Below the pieces are notes generated by a model, which was not told the DNA's origin, searched no databases, and worked only from the letters and a program-made list of their open reading frames with translations. The position numbers were made by a program, and so were the translations under genes. Source: Erinaceus europaeus (Eukaryota > Chordata > Mammalia > Eulipotyphla > Erinaceidae). From it: a stretch of 64,000 nt of DNA. The stretch covers positions 14,190,427 to 14,254,426 of the forward strand of contig NC_080164.1 in the NCBI RefSeq assembly GCF_950295315.1. The letters are read 5' to 3'. This document shows, piece by piece, positions 35,316 through 45,240 of the stretch (positions within the stretch are counted from its first letter, which is position 1; the number at the start of each line of letters is the position of its first letter).

Positions 35316-35522
35316 GCCAACTAGAAACCGACTAGAGATCTTTACCACTGATAAACACTTCATCTCTTCTCCCCCATTATGTAACCTGCATTGTGATCTC
35401 CATAAAATAACTCACTGACACGAGGAAAGGGACGGTTTCTTGTGCTTACAGTCTTGTATGTCTGCATATTGCTGGTCTGTGTCTATTATACATCTAGGGT
35501 CTCTTCAGTTGAAGTCTAACAA

Positions 35523-35655
35523 GAGGTTGGTAAGACAGCATAATGATCATGTGAGAAGATTTTCATGCCCAAGGCCTGAGGTCCCAGGTTCAGTCCCTAG
35601 CACCACCATAAGCCATAGCTGAGCCATGCTCAGATTAAAAATAAATAAGATAAAA
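35523..35655 (+). mobile_element. SINE type D
   Basis: GACAGCATAATGATCATGTG head, CAGGTTCAGTCCCTAGCACC and ACCATAAGCCATAGCTGAG. Confidence 0.85.
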
Positions 35656-35872
35656 TCTAAGAAGAGAACAATTCAAAGGCCCTGCACAGAACGTACCCCA
35701 CACCAGATTTCTATACAGATCACGATCTCAATCAGCTTAGGTCATGGATATATAACAGCTGGGGAGGGGAGACATTCATTCAGTTATGTAACACTAAGAT
35801 TCCAGGATATGGGGGTTACTTTAGAACCAGAAGAGAATTCCAAATATGTGTCACTCAGCATTACTTAAAGGG

Positions 35873-36212
35873 TGCTGGGTAATTGTGCAGACGCCCTCAG
35901 GGCATCCCCGCCTGAGCTGAAGAGCTGAAGCCCGAGCTTCCCACAGTGCCGTCTTCTCCACCCCCTTTTCTCGCCAATCCCGTCCCGACTTGCCCCTTCC
36001 AGAATCTCTCCCATAAAAGCCCTCCTGTCTTTCTCTCTCTTGCCTTTTTCCTCGCTTCGGCTTCGGCGACGTGACTCAGAGAAGGGCTGCTGCACATAGT
36101 GGGAGGCGGCCGTTTTGCTAGCTCCACGTGGCCATTTCTGGGGTGCCCACGTGAATAAAGATTTGTGTTCCCGCTCCGGTCTCCCCTCTGTCTCCCGCGA
36201 CGCAACACAACA
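35873..36212 (+). mobile_element. Solo LTR of an endogenous retrovirus, 5-bp TSD
   Basis: A 340-bp unit begins TGCTGGG and ends CAACA, fitting the TG...CA ends of LTRs, between AAGGG copies at 35868-35872 and 36213-36217. Inside are a TATA-like CATAAAAG (36012-36019) and AATAAA (36154-36159), placed as a U3 promoter and R polyadenylation signal would be. A CpG-rich patch (CGCTTCGGCTTCGGCGACG) precedes the polyadenylation part. No internal viral genes are present, so the provirus was lost by LTR recombination. Orientation is plus, opposite to ATAD2B. The family is not recognised. Confidence 0.8.
36012..36019 (+). promoter_or_regulatory. TATA-like box in solo LTR
   Basis: CATAAAAG about 135 bp before the LTR polyadenylation signal. 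Function is inferred only from its position. Confidence 0.5.
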
Positions 36213-37289
36213 AAGGGTAAGTATAAAAAGATCTAAGCAGTTTTTTGAACATTTTGTAAAGTTTTCTTATACATATGCCTCAACAGGACTGGTTTTAAAA
36301 GAAGTAGTGTGCATGTGGCCAGTAGAGGTAATGTGTTTGGGGAGGGGAGGAGGGTGTCGAAGGACCAGTAAGTGAGCACTCGGGTCAGTGTTCCTCGAGA
36401 AAGCTCCTCCTGGATTTCCCTCTTCCCAATCGCTGTGCTGTGTGGGATCTCTTTCGCTGCTGTCCAGTGACACCAACAACGCAGAAATTCTGCTCAACTG
36501 TCTTCTCATGTCTAGGACTGGGGTTACAGCAGAAGTGACTGCGAGTCACACCTGGCCTGCTGTCTATAGCCCTGCTCCTCCACTGGCTGACTTCTCAGGT
36601 TCCTTAAAACCCAGGGGGAGAAACTGGGAAACATTCCAGATTTCTGCCCGTCACTTAGGACTCTTTTAATCAGCTTTTCAACTTTCAGCTCCTGAGCCCC
36701 TTCACTTCTCCCCCCCAAACTGACACTACACTGTTAGATGCAAATCAAACCCTATCACTTTCTGTCTCAACCATCCAATGGTTCCTCATTATCTCGAGAG
36801 TTAACTCTAACATCCTTACATAGAATCAAAAGGTAGGAAATGTATTGTGGCATTCATTTGCCTGCGGGTTTTGTCGCACACACAGATAGGGTTTAATAAA
36901 TGGATGCTCAGTAAACAGAGCTTCCTTTAGCAGAGGAGTGAGCTGACCTCCCGCCACTCCTCCACAGGTGTTTGTTTCTCCAGCCTGAGTTTAGAATGAA
37001 TGGATGGACTTGCTGATCTGCCCATCTGCGGGCAGCACTCTCCTCTCCACTCCACTCACACCGTGGACCTATCACTAACACAGGCCTCATGAAGCTGCAT
37101 TACAGTCATGTGCTGCCACCTCAAGACAAAAGCCATGACTTCCACCCCCATGCCAGAATAATCCCTGCTATATTACCAATCGAAAGATAAGTGAATCTGT
37201 CACTTTGGAAATAGTAGGTTTCTAGACAGTAGAGACTGCCGCTTGTCTCTACACTTAATTGATAATAAGTTAAATGTGCTACCCCCCTT

Positions 37290-37740
37290 TCCAAAATTCA
37301 TATATGCCTCAGTATCTCAGAATGTGACTATATTAGTAGAGCCTTTAGAGAGGCAGTTAAGGTAAAATCAGGTCATGAGAGGTCCGAATCTAGCCCGGCT
37401 GTCATTCTTCCAAGAAACAGGTATTCAGACACACAATGGGGCTCAAACGGTAGCACATGTGCTAGAGTTTACATGTTCCCATGCACCAGGACTCTGGTTC
37501 AAGTCCCCAGTCCTCACCTGCAGAGGAAGCTTCACCAGTGGGGAAGCAGTGCTGCAGGTGAGAACATAGTGAGGAAGTTTACAGTCCACAAGCACAAGCA
37601 AAGGAGAGAGGTCTGGGAAGAAAGCGAAGATGCCAATACCTTAGTCTTGGATTTCTAGCCTCTAGAACTATGAGAAAGTAAGTGATTGTTGTTTAAGCCA
37701 CCCTGCCTGTGTAAAGCCCTAACACAAAATACAGCATATA
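37290..37740 (+). mobile_element. Ancient MaLR-type LTR fragment
   Basis: CAGTATCTCAGAATGTGACT at the start and GATTTCTAGCCTCTAGAACT, then GTTGTTTAAGCCACCCTGCC near the end resemble MLT1/MST-type LTRs. A SINE at 37437-37565 splits it. Confidence 0.6.
37437..37565 (+). mobile_element. SINE type B, 3' truncated
   Basis: GGGGCTCAAACGGTAGCACA head, GGTTCAAGTCCCCAGTCC and AAGCAGTGCTGCAGGTG, then stops without the CT-rich part. Confidence 0.75.
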
Positions 37741-37792
37741 GCATGTAACATACTGCCTGAAGTAGTACTTATTCAATATATACTACTGGTCT

Positions 37793-38344
37793 GACATGTC
37801 TTTCGTGAGTGTTTCCTCGAGGATGTCGAACTTTGATGCCTGAGTTGCACATCAGATGTCATCGGCGTAGATGAACTTCCTTGAAGAAGTTTCTGGGAGG
37901 TCATTGATGTAAATATTAAATAGCGTAGGAGCCAGAACAGAGCCCTGGGGGAGGCCACTTGAGACAAGTCTAAATCTGCTAGACTTGTCACCCAGATGTA
38001 CCCGGAATCTTCTGTTTTGGAGAAGAAACGATATAGTGTTGGCCACCCATGGAGGCAGGCATCTTGAGATCTTGACTAGGAGACCATGGTGCCAGACCGT
38101 GTCATAGGCTGCTGTGAGATCAACAAAGACAGCACCCGTCTTTAAATTCTTCTGGAATCCATTTTCAATGTAAGTGGAGAGGGCCAGGGCTTGTTCACAG
38201 GTAGATCTTCCTGGGCGGAAACCAGCCTGGGCTGGTTTCCAGATAGGAATTTCTCTGTAAGATGAGAAATACGTGACAGAAGCAGCCTCTCAAGGAGTTT
38301 GTAACACACAGAGAGGAGAGAAATTGGTCTATAGCTGGCGGCCA
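37793..38344 (-). pseudogene. Retrotransposon ORF2 RT domain, frameshifted
   Basis: Continuation of the same protein in other frames: YRPISLLSVCYKLLERLLLS, then after a second shift near 38225 FVDLTAAYDTVWH (RT motif A, Asp present), GLPQGSVLAPTLFNIYINDL (motif B region) and FIYADDI (catalytic YADD, 37855-37869). A TGA at 37852-37854 follows directly. Two frameshifts and one stop are therefore the visible lesions in this block. Motifs A, B and C are intact as residues, so decay is mild. Confidence 0.85.
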
Positions 38345-39826
38345 GTGTTGGGTCTTTGGTTTCAAAACCGCTATAATCTTCGCACGACGCCAAACTTTGG
38401 GCACAGACTCAGATTCCAAGATGTGGGACAGGAATGAAGCGAGCCACTTCTTTGCCGTGGGGCCCAGGTTAAGAATGAGTTCTGGGGTGATGTTATCATA
38501 GCCAGCAGCTATTCCCAGTTTAACCCTCTTCAAAGTGTCTTCCAGTTCAGACAGTGTAAAGGGAGAGAGTTTTGGAGATGGACAAGATAACCGGAAGTGG
38601 GATGACCACTCGTGGGAAATTTCTCTTTTCCAGACTGGGTCGATCTTAGCACGTCCAACTTGAGTTAGGTGACTGGCCACTGAGTTTGGAGATACGGGAG
38701 GATGGGAGATGGGAGGGGGTTGGCTACCGGCACCCAGTCTGTGAAGAAGCTTCCAGGCCTTCCTACTTGAGTGGGTGAAGTTCAGACTTTCCGTGAGTTG
38801 TTGCCAGCGGGCTTGGCGTGCTGCATCCAGGGAGGCAATGAGATGGTCAGCCACATCTGGGTCGCCCGACTCATCATACTGCTTTAGTAGTTGCTCGCAT
38901 TCAGCATCAAGACAAGGCGTATAGTTAGCACGTCTCCCACGAGGAATGGCTTGGGAAGCTGCTTTGAAGATGGCTTGGCGGAAGCGCCTGTAGGAATCTT
39001 CAGAGGGGATAGAGTTAATTGGAATTGCAGGAATAGATTTGTTGGTAAGATCACTGAACAGACACCAGTTTGCTTTCCGAAAGTTCCATCTTAGTTTCTC
39101 CGAGCACAGAATCAGTGGGAGCTGGAGACCAATGTGGATGATAGCTGGGCGGTGATGACTGTGCAGGAAGATCTTGAGAACTTGTCTCGTAGCGGGAAAG
39201 GCTTGGCCGTTGACTGTGCTAATCCAGCACAGGTCGGGTGACGAGTCTTTATTCCATCTAGCACTGTGAAAAGAGCCCGGCTGTTTGGGATCGTATAATA
39301 GGGAGAGGTCATTCGCTGAAGCCCAGTCGGCTAAGATAGAGCCGTCAGCACGAGTGGAGGAATATCCCCAGTCTTGGCGATGACTATTAAAGTCTCCAAC
39401 GTAAATGGCTGGGTGATTCGGGCTAGGCAGGACCTCATTATCCCATGAGGCACTGGAAGGCTTATATATGTTGATGAGCTGAATAGTTCCAATAGTAATG
39501 GAGTCGTAGAAGGTCGAAGAGGCCGTATGATAAACGTCCGCAAGACACGATTTGGCGTAGATGGCTCGACCACGTTTAGGATGGAGATTATAGCATATTA
39601 AATCGAATCCACTGATGGTGAATCGAACAGCTTCATCGACTGCTATATGTGTTTCTTGTAGGCAGATAACATCTGCCTGATGCTGAATCGCCAATTGACC
39701 AATAAGAACGCGTTTGGCAAAGGACAGCCCCTCAACATTAAGTTGGAGGACTCGAAGAGCAGGACCAACAGCTTGAAAGCTGGCAGGAGCTGCTTGTTGC
39801 TGGCTTTGAAAGTGACTGGGATCCAT
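38345..39826 (-). pseudogene. Retrotransposon ORF2 5' part: endonuclease and start of RT
   Basis: From Met at 39826 about 490 residues run without a stop. Residues 25-35 (RVLQLNVEGLS) start an apurinic-like endonuclease. E58 in VICLQETHI, D145 and N147 in YVGDFNSHRQDWG, and PDLCWIS near 198 are its usual motifs. The final motif reads SHHRP (223-227) in place of the common SDHRP. RWNFRKANW (246-254) and FTHSSRKAWK (350-359) lie in the spacer, and WRRAKIIAVLKP (479-490) is the first RT motif. A one-base loss near 38360 then breaks the frame. It lies in the inverted block and is not expected to be expressed. Confidence 0.85.
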
Positions 39827-39910
39827 GTGGATTCAGTCGGCTAGGAAGGATCGTCAGTTTCCCCAATGAATGGGTACTCACGAGATGCACCACGGGAAGG
39901 TCTATCCAAT

Positions 39911-40861
39911 GCATCAAAGTTCGACATCCTCGAGGAAACACTCACGAAAGACATGTCTCTGATATCTGATTACTGTAAAAAATGGCGACTAATCTCTAGC
40001 ACTGCAAAAACGGTATCATCTGTTTTCCATCTACACCATGCCTCGGCCTCGCGTGAGCTTAATGTGCAGCTTGGCGATACAAGAATCCGGCATGAAGCCC
40101 AGCCAGTCTATCTTGGAGTTACTCTCGATCGCACTCTGTCATTTCACAGACATCTCATAAAAACTGCAGCAAAGGTGGGCGCGAGCGCTTCCACACTACA
40201 ATCATCATCTCTGGCATTATGCTATTCCACTGCAGAATACTGTGCCCCAGTATGGTTCCGTAGCCCCCATGTCCACTTGGTCGATTCCAAATTATATTCC
40301 TCCATGAGGATAATTTCTGGAACCATCCGTTCCACCCCAGTTCCATGGCTGCCAGTTCTTAGCAACATCGCCCCGCCAGATATTCGTCGGGATGCGGCAT
40401 CATCTAAGTTCATTTCCCACGTCTACGCTCGACCGGACCTGCCAATATACGCGGATATCTTCGCCCACCCTGTCCAACGCTTGACGTCTCGTCACCCAAT
40501 CTGGTCCCCTACGCCTACACTGAACTTCTCTGTTCCAGTCTCTTGGAAACAGAGCTGGCAGTCAGCTGAGGTAAAGAACAAACACCTCATCACAGACCCC
40601 TGCGAGCATCAACCCGGCTTTGACCTAGCACGTTATGATTGGGCCCTCCTCAATCGCTATCGAACAGGCCATGGCCGGTGCGCCGCTATGTTCCATCGCT
40701 GGGGAGCCAGAGACGACCCGAACTGCCCCTGCGGCTCCAGACAGACTATGACCCACATAGTCAACGACTGCCACCTCTCCAGATTCAAAGGAGGTCTCGA
40801 AACTTTACATCAGGCTCAACCTGATGCTGTTGACTGGCTACGGAAGAAGGGCAAACGCTAG
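39911..40861 (+). pseudogene. Retrotransposon ORF2 C-terminal part
   Basis: About 316 codons are open from the 47-bp overlap to a TAG at 40859-40861. The start repeats ASKFDILEETL of the inverted block, then continues with DYCKKWRLISS and VYLGVTLDRTLSFHRHL, the segment that follows the RT fingers/palm in this class. AEYCAPVW and RIISGTIRSTPVPWLPVLS are typical of Jockey/CR1-like proteins. CPCGSRQTMTHIVNDC near the end has C-x-C...H-x4-C spacing, a possible zinc knuckle. The Met and 14 residues before 39911 come from antisense 5' sequence and are not part of the protein. Confidence 0.85.
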
Positions 40862-41094
40862 AAGAACTGGTCTGACTATCTCAGATGAAGAGACAAGGGT
40901 CCTCGCACTCATCTCTAAATACAAAATCCCCACCTCAGTGGTGAGCGCGATGTGCAAAGACTACAGAAAGTACAGGCCTGGCTGAAACACAGCCCACAAC
41001 TTAGGCTCCGAAAGCTGTTAAGAATCCGGGTCTTTGTTCATGAGCAACTAATGCAAAACAAAAGATAGTAAAAAGACTACTAAGGCCAGCATAG

Positions 41095-41222
41095 CCTTTC
41101 TTTCTTTTTTTACCAGAGCACGGCTTAGTTCTGGTTTATGGTGGTGTGGGGGATTGAACCTGGGACTTTCCGAGCCTCAGGCATGAGTCTCTTTGCATAA
41201 CCATTGTGCTATCTACCCCCAC
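41095..41222 (-). mobile_element. SINE type D, antisense
   Basis: CCAGAGCACGGCTTAGTTC, GGGATTGAACCTGGGAC and ATAACCATTGTGCTATCTA in reverse order. Confidence 0.9.
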
Positions 41223-41249
41223 CCAAGACTATTAAGATTAGAGCTAATG

Positions 41250-41538
41250 GTTTTTTTTAATATTTATTTTCCTTTTGTTGCCCTTATTTTTTTAATTGTT
41301 ATTGTAGTTATTGCTGTTGTTACTGATGTCATCATTGTTAGATAGGACAGAGAGAAATGGAGAGAGGAAGGGAAGACAGAGAGAGGGAGAGAAAAACAGA
41401 CACACGCAGACCTGCTTCACCGCCTGTGAAGCGACTCCCCTGCAGGTGGGGAGCCAGGGGCTCGAACCGGGATCCTTATGACGGTCCTTGCGCTTTGCGC
41501 CGCGTGCGCTTAACCCGCTGCGCCACCGCCGGAGTCCC
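41250..41538 (-). mobile_element. SINE type A, antisense, with TSD
   Basis: Duplication AGAGCTAATG at 41240-41249 and 41539-41548. Confidence 0.93.
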
Positions 41539-42219
41539 AGAGCTAATGTTTTTATTTGCTTGTTTAGCAAAAATCAGCTCAATGATAGTAGGTGGAGTTC
41601 TCTTGGCTAAAATAGGTATACAATGCATGATGGGGGGCGGGGGGTGGTTATAAAATAATATAGCCAAATAGCTGGTGATGGGCACAGCTAAAGCCTACAA
41701 GTTAAAATTCTAGAATCTCTGTCCATGTCATTCTCCAAGAGAATCTGGACTAACACCTGGGCAACACTTCCAGATTTCAAAACTGTTGGCTTTTGTCTTC
41801 CATGTGCATTCTAGGTTTCCCCTTCCCCGCAACTGGCCAAATGTTCTACAAGTCGCAGCACTCTAAGCTTACAAATACGCATGGGAGCTTGTGAAAGTAA
41901 TGCAGCATTCATGGCATTTCCACTTGCTACACAACAAGCCCCGAGGTTGTTTTCTAATACATAGTAAGTGGTTCTGTTGCTAAGAAAAATGCAGGCCTCT
42001 TAACTAAAAATATGAAATAATCGGAACACCGTCAAAATAGGGCTTTTGAATTATATAACAGTCTTTGCATCTAAACCAGTGAAGAAAATTACACACACAC
42101 TTGTAGTCAAGTCAACTCTGACTAGATAGCTGCACCCGGTAGGGCAGGCTTACTATGTACCAGAAACCACAGCTTCTTTTTAGAAGCAGTGCTCCCACTG
42201 TGCTCATAATTAGTCACAG

Positions 42220-42221
<2 letters not shown>

Positions 42222-42258
<37 letters not shown>

Positions 42259-42281
42259 TGTGTGTGTGTGTGTGTGTGTCT
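42222..42281 (+). repeat. GT dinucleotide repeat
   Basis: About 30 GT units with one GA interruption. Confidence 0.96.
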
Positions 42282-42864
42282 AGATTGATCCCATCAACTA
42301 TTTTTTAAGCACTCTGATTCATTTTTTTACTATCATTCTCTATATTTGTTCTAAAACAGGACTGGATTTAAAATGGAGTCCGAGGAGCACAAAGGGTGAT
42401 TCATTTTAAAGCAAATGTGCAGCCACTAAAGAACCAACATCTGAAAAATTAAAGCACACTTTGTTTCATTCTTCCTGTGTTCCATCCTTAAAATACCTAA
42501 TTGCAAAACCAGCTCCCACATCCTAACAGCATCCAGTCAACTCCAAAGCCCAACTTCCTAAATCCTCCCGCAAATCATTTAGCACAGGCTCAGATCCGAA
42601 ATGGTTCCTAATGAGAAAAAGTCTCTCTTGTTATAATGAGTCAATTGACCCCATCTTGCATAACTACAGACATGTCACGGCCATCTTGTGTGGAAGGCGC
42701 TCAAAGAGATGGGACTACAAACCTCAGCAAAGGAGGAGCTGAGAAGGAAAGTATAAAATTACAGGGTCAGCAGAGTGCTCATGTGGAGAGAGCACAGCTT
42801 TGTCCTGTACACAGCCTCCTTTTTTTGAGCCAAACCCCCACTACCCTGAAGGAAGCTTTGGTCC

Positions 42865-43000
42865 TCTGGTTACTGTTTATTTACTGGTACACTGCTCAGT
42901 TCTGGCTTATGGTGGTGGTGTGAGGGATTGAACCTGGGACCTTAAGAGACTCAGGAATGAGAGTCTGCATAATAACTATGCTGTCTCCCCCACTGGTTCT
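42865..43000 (-). mobile_element. SINE type D, antisense
   Basis: ACACTGCTCAGTTCTGGC, GATTGAACCTGGGACCTT and ATAACTATGCTGTCTCCC. Confidence 0.88.
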
Positions 43001-43207
43001 CTGGTTTCTATATCACCCCTGGCCTGTCTCTGTCTGAAAAAACATCAGCCCAGACTAGTAAAGTCCCAGAGATGACAAAAAGAACAAAAATTATAAACCT
43101 ATTTAAAAAACCCACAATATAGGCAGTATATATTTTTCTACCTAACTTGCAGGGGTGGGGGGGGGCAGGATAATGGCCATCATTATAAAGGCACCAAGAC
43201 CTAGTGA

Positions 43208-43340
43208 TGGGGTGGGGAGGGTAGACAGCATAATGGTTATGTAAACAGACTGTCATGCCTGAGGCTACCAGGTTCAATCCCTTCCACCACCATAAAACAG
43301 AGCTGATTAGTGCTATAGGGAGGAAGGGAGGAAGGAGGAA
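43208..43340 (+). mobile_element. SINE type D
   Basis: GGGTAGACAGCATAATGGTT head and ACCACCATAAAACAGAGCTG, ending in a GGAAGGGAGG tract. It lies 180 bp from the bromodomain exon. Confidence 0.87.
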
Positions 43341-43517
43341 AGAATCCTTTATAATTCAGGTTTATTATTTGACAAAATAAATTATAGTAGTTAAATTTAC
43401 TGTCGAATTAATTAGGTCACCAAGACATTTCTAAATACAAAAATATATCATCAAAATTGATTGATTTATCTAAAAACGCAGACATACTATAGTGAATCTT
43501 ATCCACTGTGTGCTTAC

Positions 43518-43677
43518 CTCCTGGGTCCTTATCTGGATTATACTCTAAAGCATTGCTACAGATGAGGTCAATATCTCTCAGGAAATCCTTAGCAGTCAGG
43601 TAATTATGCTTATCGATTTTCGTTATTACTGTTGATAAGTCCATAGGTTCCTTGATTACCTCAAGATAATCTGAAAC
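43518..43677 (-). CDS. ATAD2B: ATAD2B exon, bromodomain core
   Basis: This 160-nt exon encodes 53 residues plus one base: VSDYLEVIKEPMDLSTV, then ITKIDKHNYLTAKDFLRD, then IDLICSNALEYNPDKDPG. It covers the ZA loop end, helix A and helix B. The Asn in SNALEYNP is the conserved residue that hydrogen-bonds acetyl-lysine, and PMDL is the family hallmark. An Arg occurs in DFLRD where I recall Lys in human. Acceptor TTTTTAG and donor GTAAGC are both good. A downstream intron of about 20 kb separates it from the rest of the bromodomain. Confidence 0.96.
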
Positions 43678-44242
43678 CTAAAAACAGAACATTGTAATAA
43701 AAATTACTTGTGGCTTTGCTGCAAATTAAAAATTATGTCTAGATACTTAAGAAATAATTACAAATATAAACAAAGTCACAGAGTAATTTATGCTGCTGAA
43801 GCTACTGTATTTTCCATGAAAAGTTTCAGATTCAAGTCTTATCTAAACTCTGTAATGTTCCTCAATGTGAAATCGTAAGCCAATTGCCTCAGCTTTTGCT
43901 TTTTATCCTTTGGCCATATCTGAGAAGAGAAGGTAGGGGCTACATTGCCCAGTAAGCAATGATACATGTATCCTAAAGAAAACATTTTAAACAAAGATCA
44001 CATGTATATATGTTGTTCGTATTATTATAGAGCTTTTCTGGTAAATCTTACTGAGTTGGCCATTCCCTTAGTCTTCTAGGATGAATCGTTTCATGGAAAG
44101 TGTTTCTGCTCCTTTGGAGTCATTACAAATGTTTTGAGTCAGTAATACAACAAAGATACTAAATTACTATTTTATTAGAAGATCGGCTGGACTCACCCCT
44201 GACTCTTAAGTAAATTTAGAAACAAAAATTACATGTGTGTGA

Positions 44243-44480
44243 GGGCTCGACTGGTGGCACATCTGGTTAAGCGTACATATCGACTGGTGGCACATCTGGT
44301 TAAGCGTACATATCACAATGTGCAATGATCCAGGTTCAAGTCTCCAGTCCCCACCTACAGGGTGGAGGCTGCAGGGGCGGTGAAGCAGTGCTGCGGGTGT
44401 CTCTTTCTCTCCCCCTCTCTACCTCACCTTCCTTTCTTGACCTCTCTCTGCCCTATCAAAAAATAAAAATAAATAAAATA
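44243..44480 (+). mobile_element. SINE type B with duplicated head
   Basis: The 33 bp from CGACTGGTGGCACATCTGG to GTACATAT occur twice in tandem, at 44248-44280 and 44281-44313. The rest is an ordinary type B with AAATAAAATAAAA tail. Confidence 0.9.
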
Positions 44481-44599
44481 AAAAGAAACAGCTTCTCAAG
44501 AACAAATACATATGTACATAGTTTGGGGGAAATGCTCGGAAAAGTCGTAACACATATTTGCATGGAAAAACACAGAAAAATACGTCATGACTTTTCTGA

Positions 44600-44830
44600 T
44601 AAGCCAGTAGCTCACTCAGTAGAGTGCACACTCTCTTATGTATGAGGACCCACGTTTGAGTCCCTGGTAGCACATGGAAGTACAACACACAGCAATGAAG
44701 ACAGCTCTGTTAACAGTAGAGAGATGCTATAGTGTTTTCTCTTGTTCTGTCTCTCTCTCCCTCTCCTTGCCTCTCTGAGACTGGGGGTGGGAAGTAGTTA
44801 CTGGGATTGGTAAATCCTGCATGTACAGGG
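44600..44830 (+). mobile_element. tRNA-like repeat, type E related, worn
   Basis: GCCAGTAGCTCACTCAGTAG head and GTTTGAGTCCCTGGTAGCAC. A CT-rich part follows to about 44780. Confidence 0.6.
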
Positions 44831-45133
44831 GGAGAAAATAATTTTTCTTTATTACATATTACTGGGAGATGACCCAAAATAGATGCTAAGTCATAACCAA
44901 TTAAGAAAACCACATCACCTATTGCCTCCCTCCAGTGTGAATATCAAATGAGGTGATTATTTAAACATGCCTTAGGTTATCTGAATGTTATCATTTTCCC
45001 TCTCTGTCCTCAGGGGCTCCCATGTTTATTAATCTTAAGAAGAGACAAAGAACCAGGAGCAAAATGAAACAGAAAGGGAAGAGCAAAAGAAAAACAACAG
45101 CAAAGCATCACCCCTAAAAGATTCTTGTGGCCA

Positions 45134-45240
45134 TAGGTCAGCGAAATAGCTCACTTGGATAGTATCCTGTTTTGCCATGTGCACGACCCAGGTTCCAACC
45201 TGACCCAACCTGGTACTGGTCTTTTCGGTTTCTATCTAAA
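45134..45240 (+). mobile_element. SINE type E fragment
   Basis: GGTCAGCGAAATAGCTCACT, TTGGATAGTATCCTGTTTTG and CCCAGGTTCCAACCTG. Confidence 0.75.

Larger units (their letters stand above)
37793..40876 (+). mobile_element. Inverted Jockey/CR1-style non-LTR retrotransposon
   Basis: Two blocks of one retrotransposon lie head to head. The 5' block (37793-39910) reads on the minus strand and the 3' block (39911 to about 40865) on the plus strand. Both contain the same 47 bp (37793-37839 inverted, 39911-39957). This is the layout made by twin priming during target-primed reverse transcription. ACTGGTCTGAC at 37785-37795 and 40866-40876 may be the target-site duplication; if not, the 3' end lies between 40865 and 41090. 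There is no poly-A tail. GC and CpG content are higher than in the flanking intron. The EN and RT motifs are not those of L1 and the family was not identified. Confidence 0.85.
23435..43517 (-). other. ATAD2B: ATAD2B 20-kb intron splitting the bromodomain
   Basis: The largest complete intron in the window, GTAAGC to AACAG, lies between the bromodomain core and helix C exons. It has collected nearly every unusual insertion here: a young L1 3' end with a chimeric insertion, an old antisense L1, a solo LTR, an ancient LTR fragment and the inverted Jockey/CR1-style element. Unrecognised parts include 26900-27500, 36218-37280 and 41550-42200. Confidence 0.9.

Noticed and set aside
39866..39910. 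Met and first 15 residues of the plus-strand frame at 39866-40861
   Set aside because: They come from antisense 5' sequence of the inverted block, not from the retrotransposon protein.
43417..43517. Bromodomain frame running past 43518
   Set aside because: The residues after PG (GKHTV...) are intron; the real continuation is in the exon at 23312-23434.
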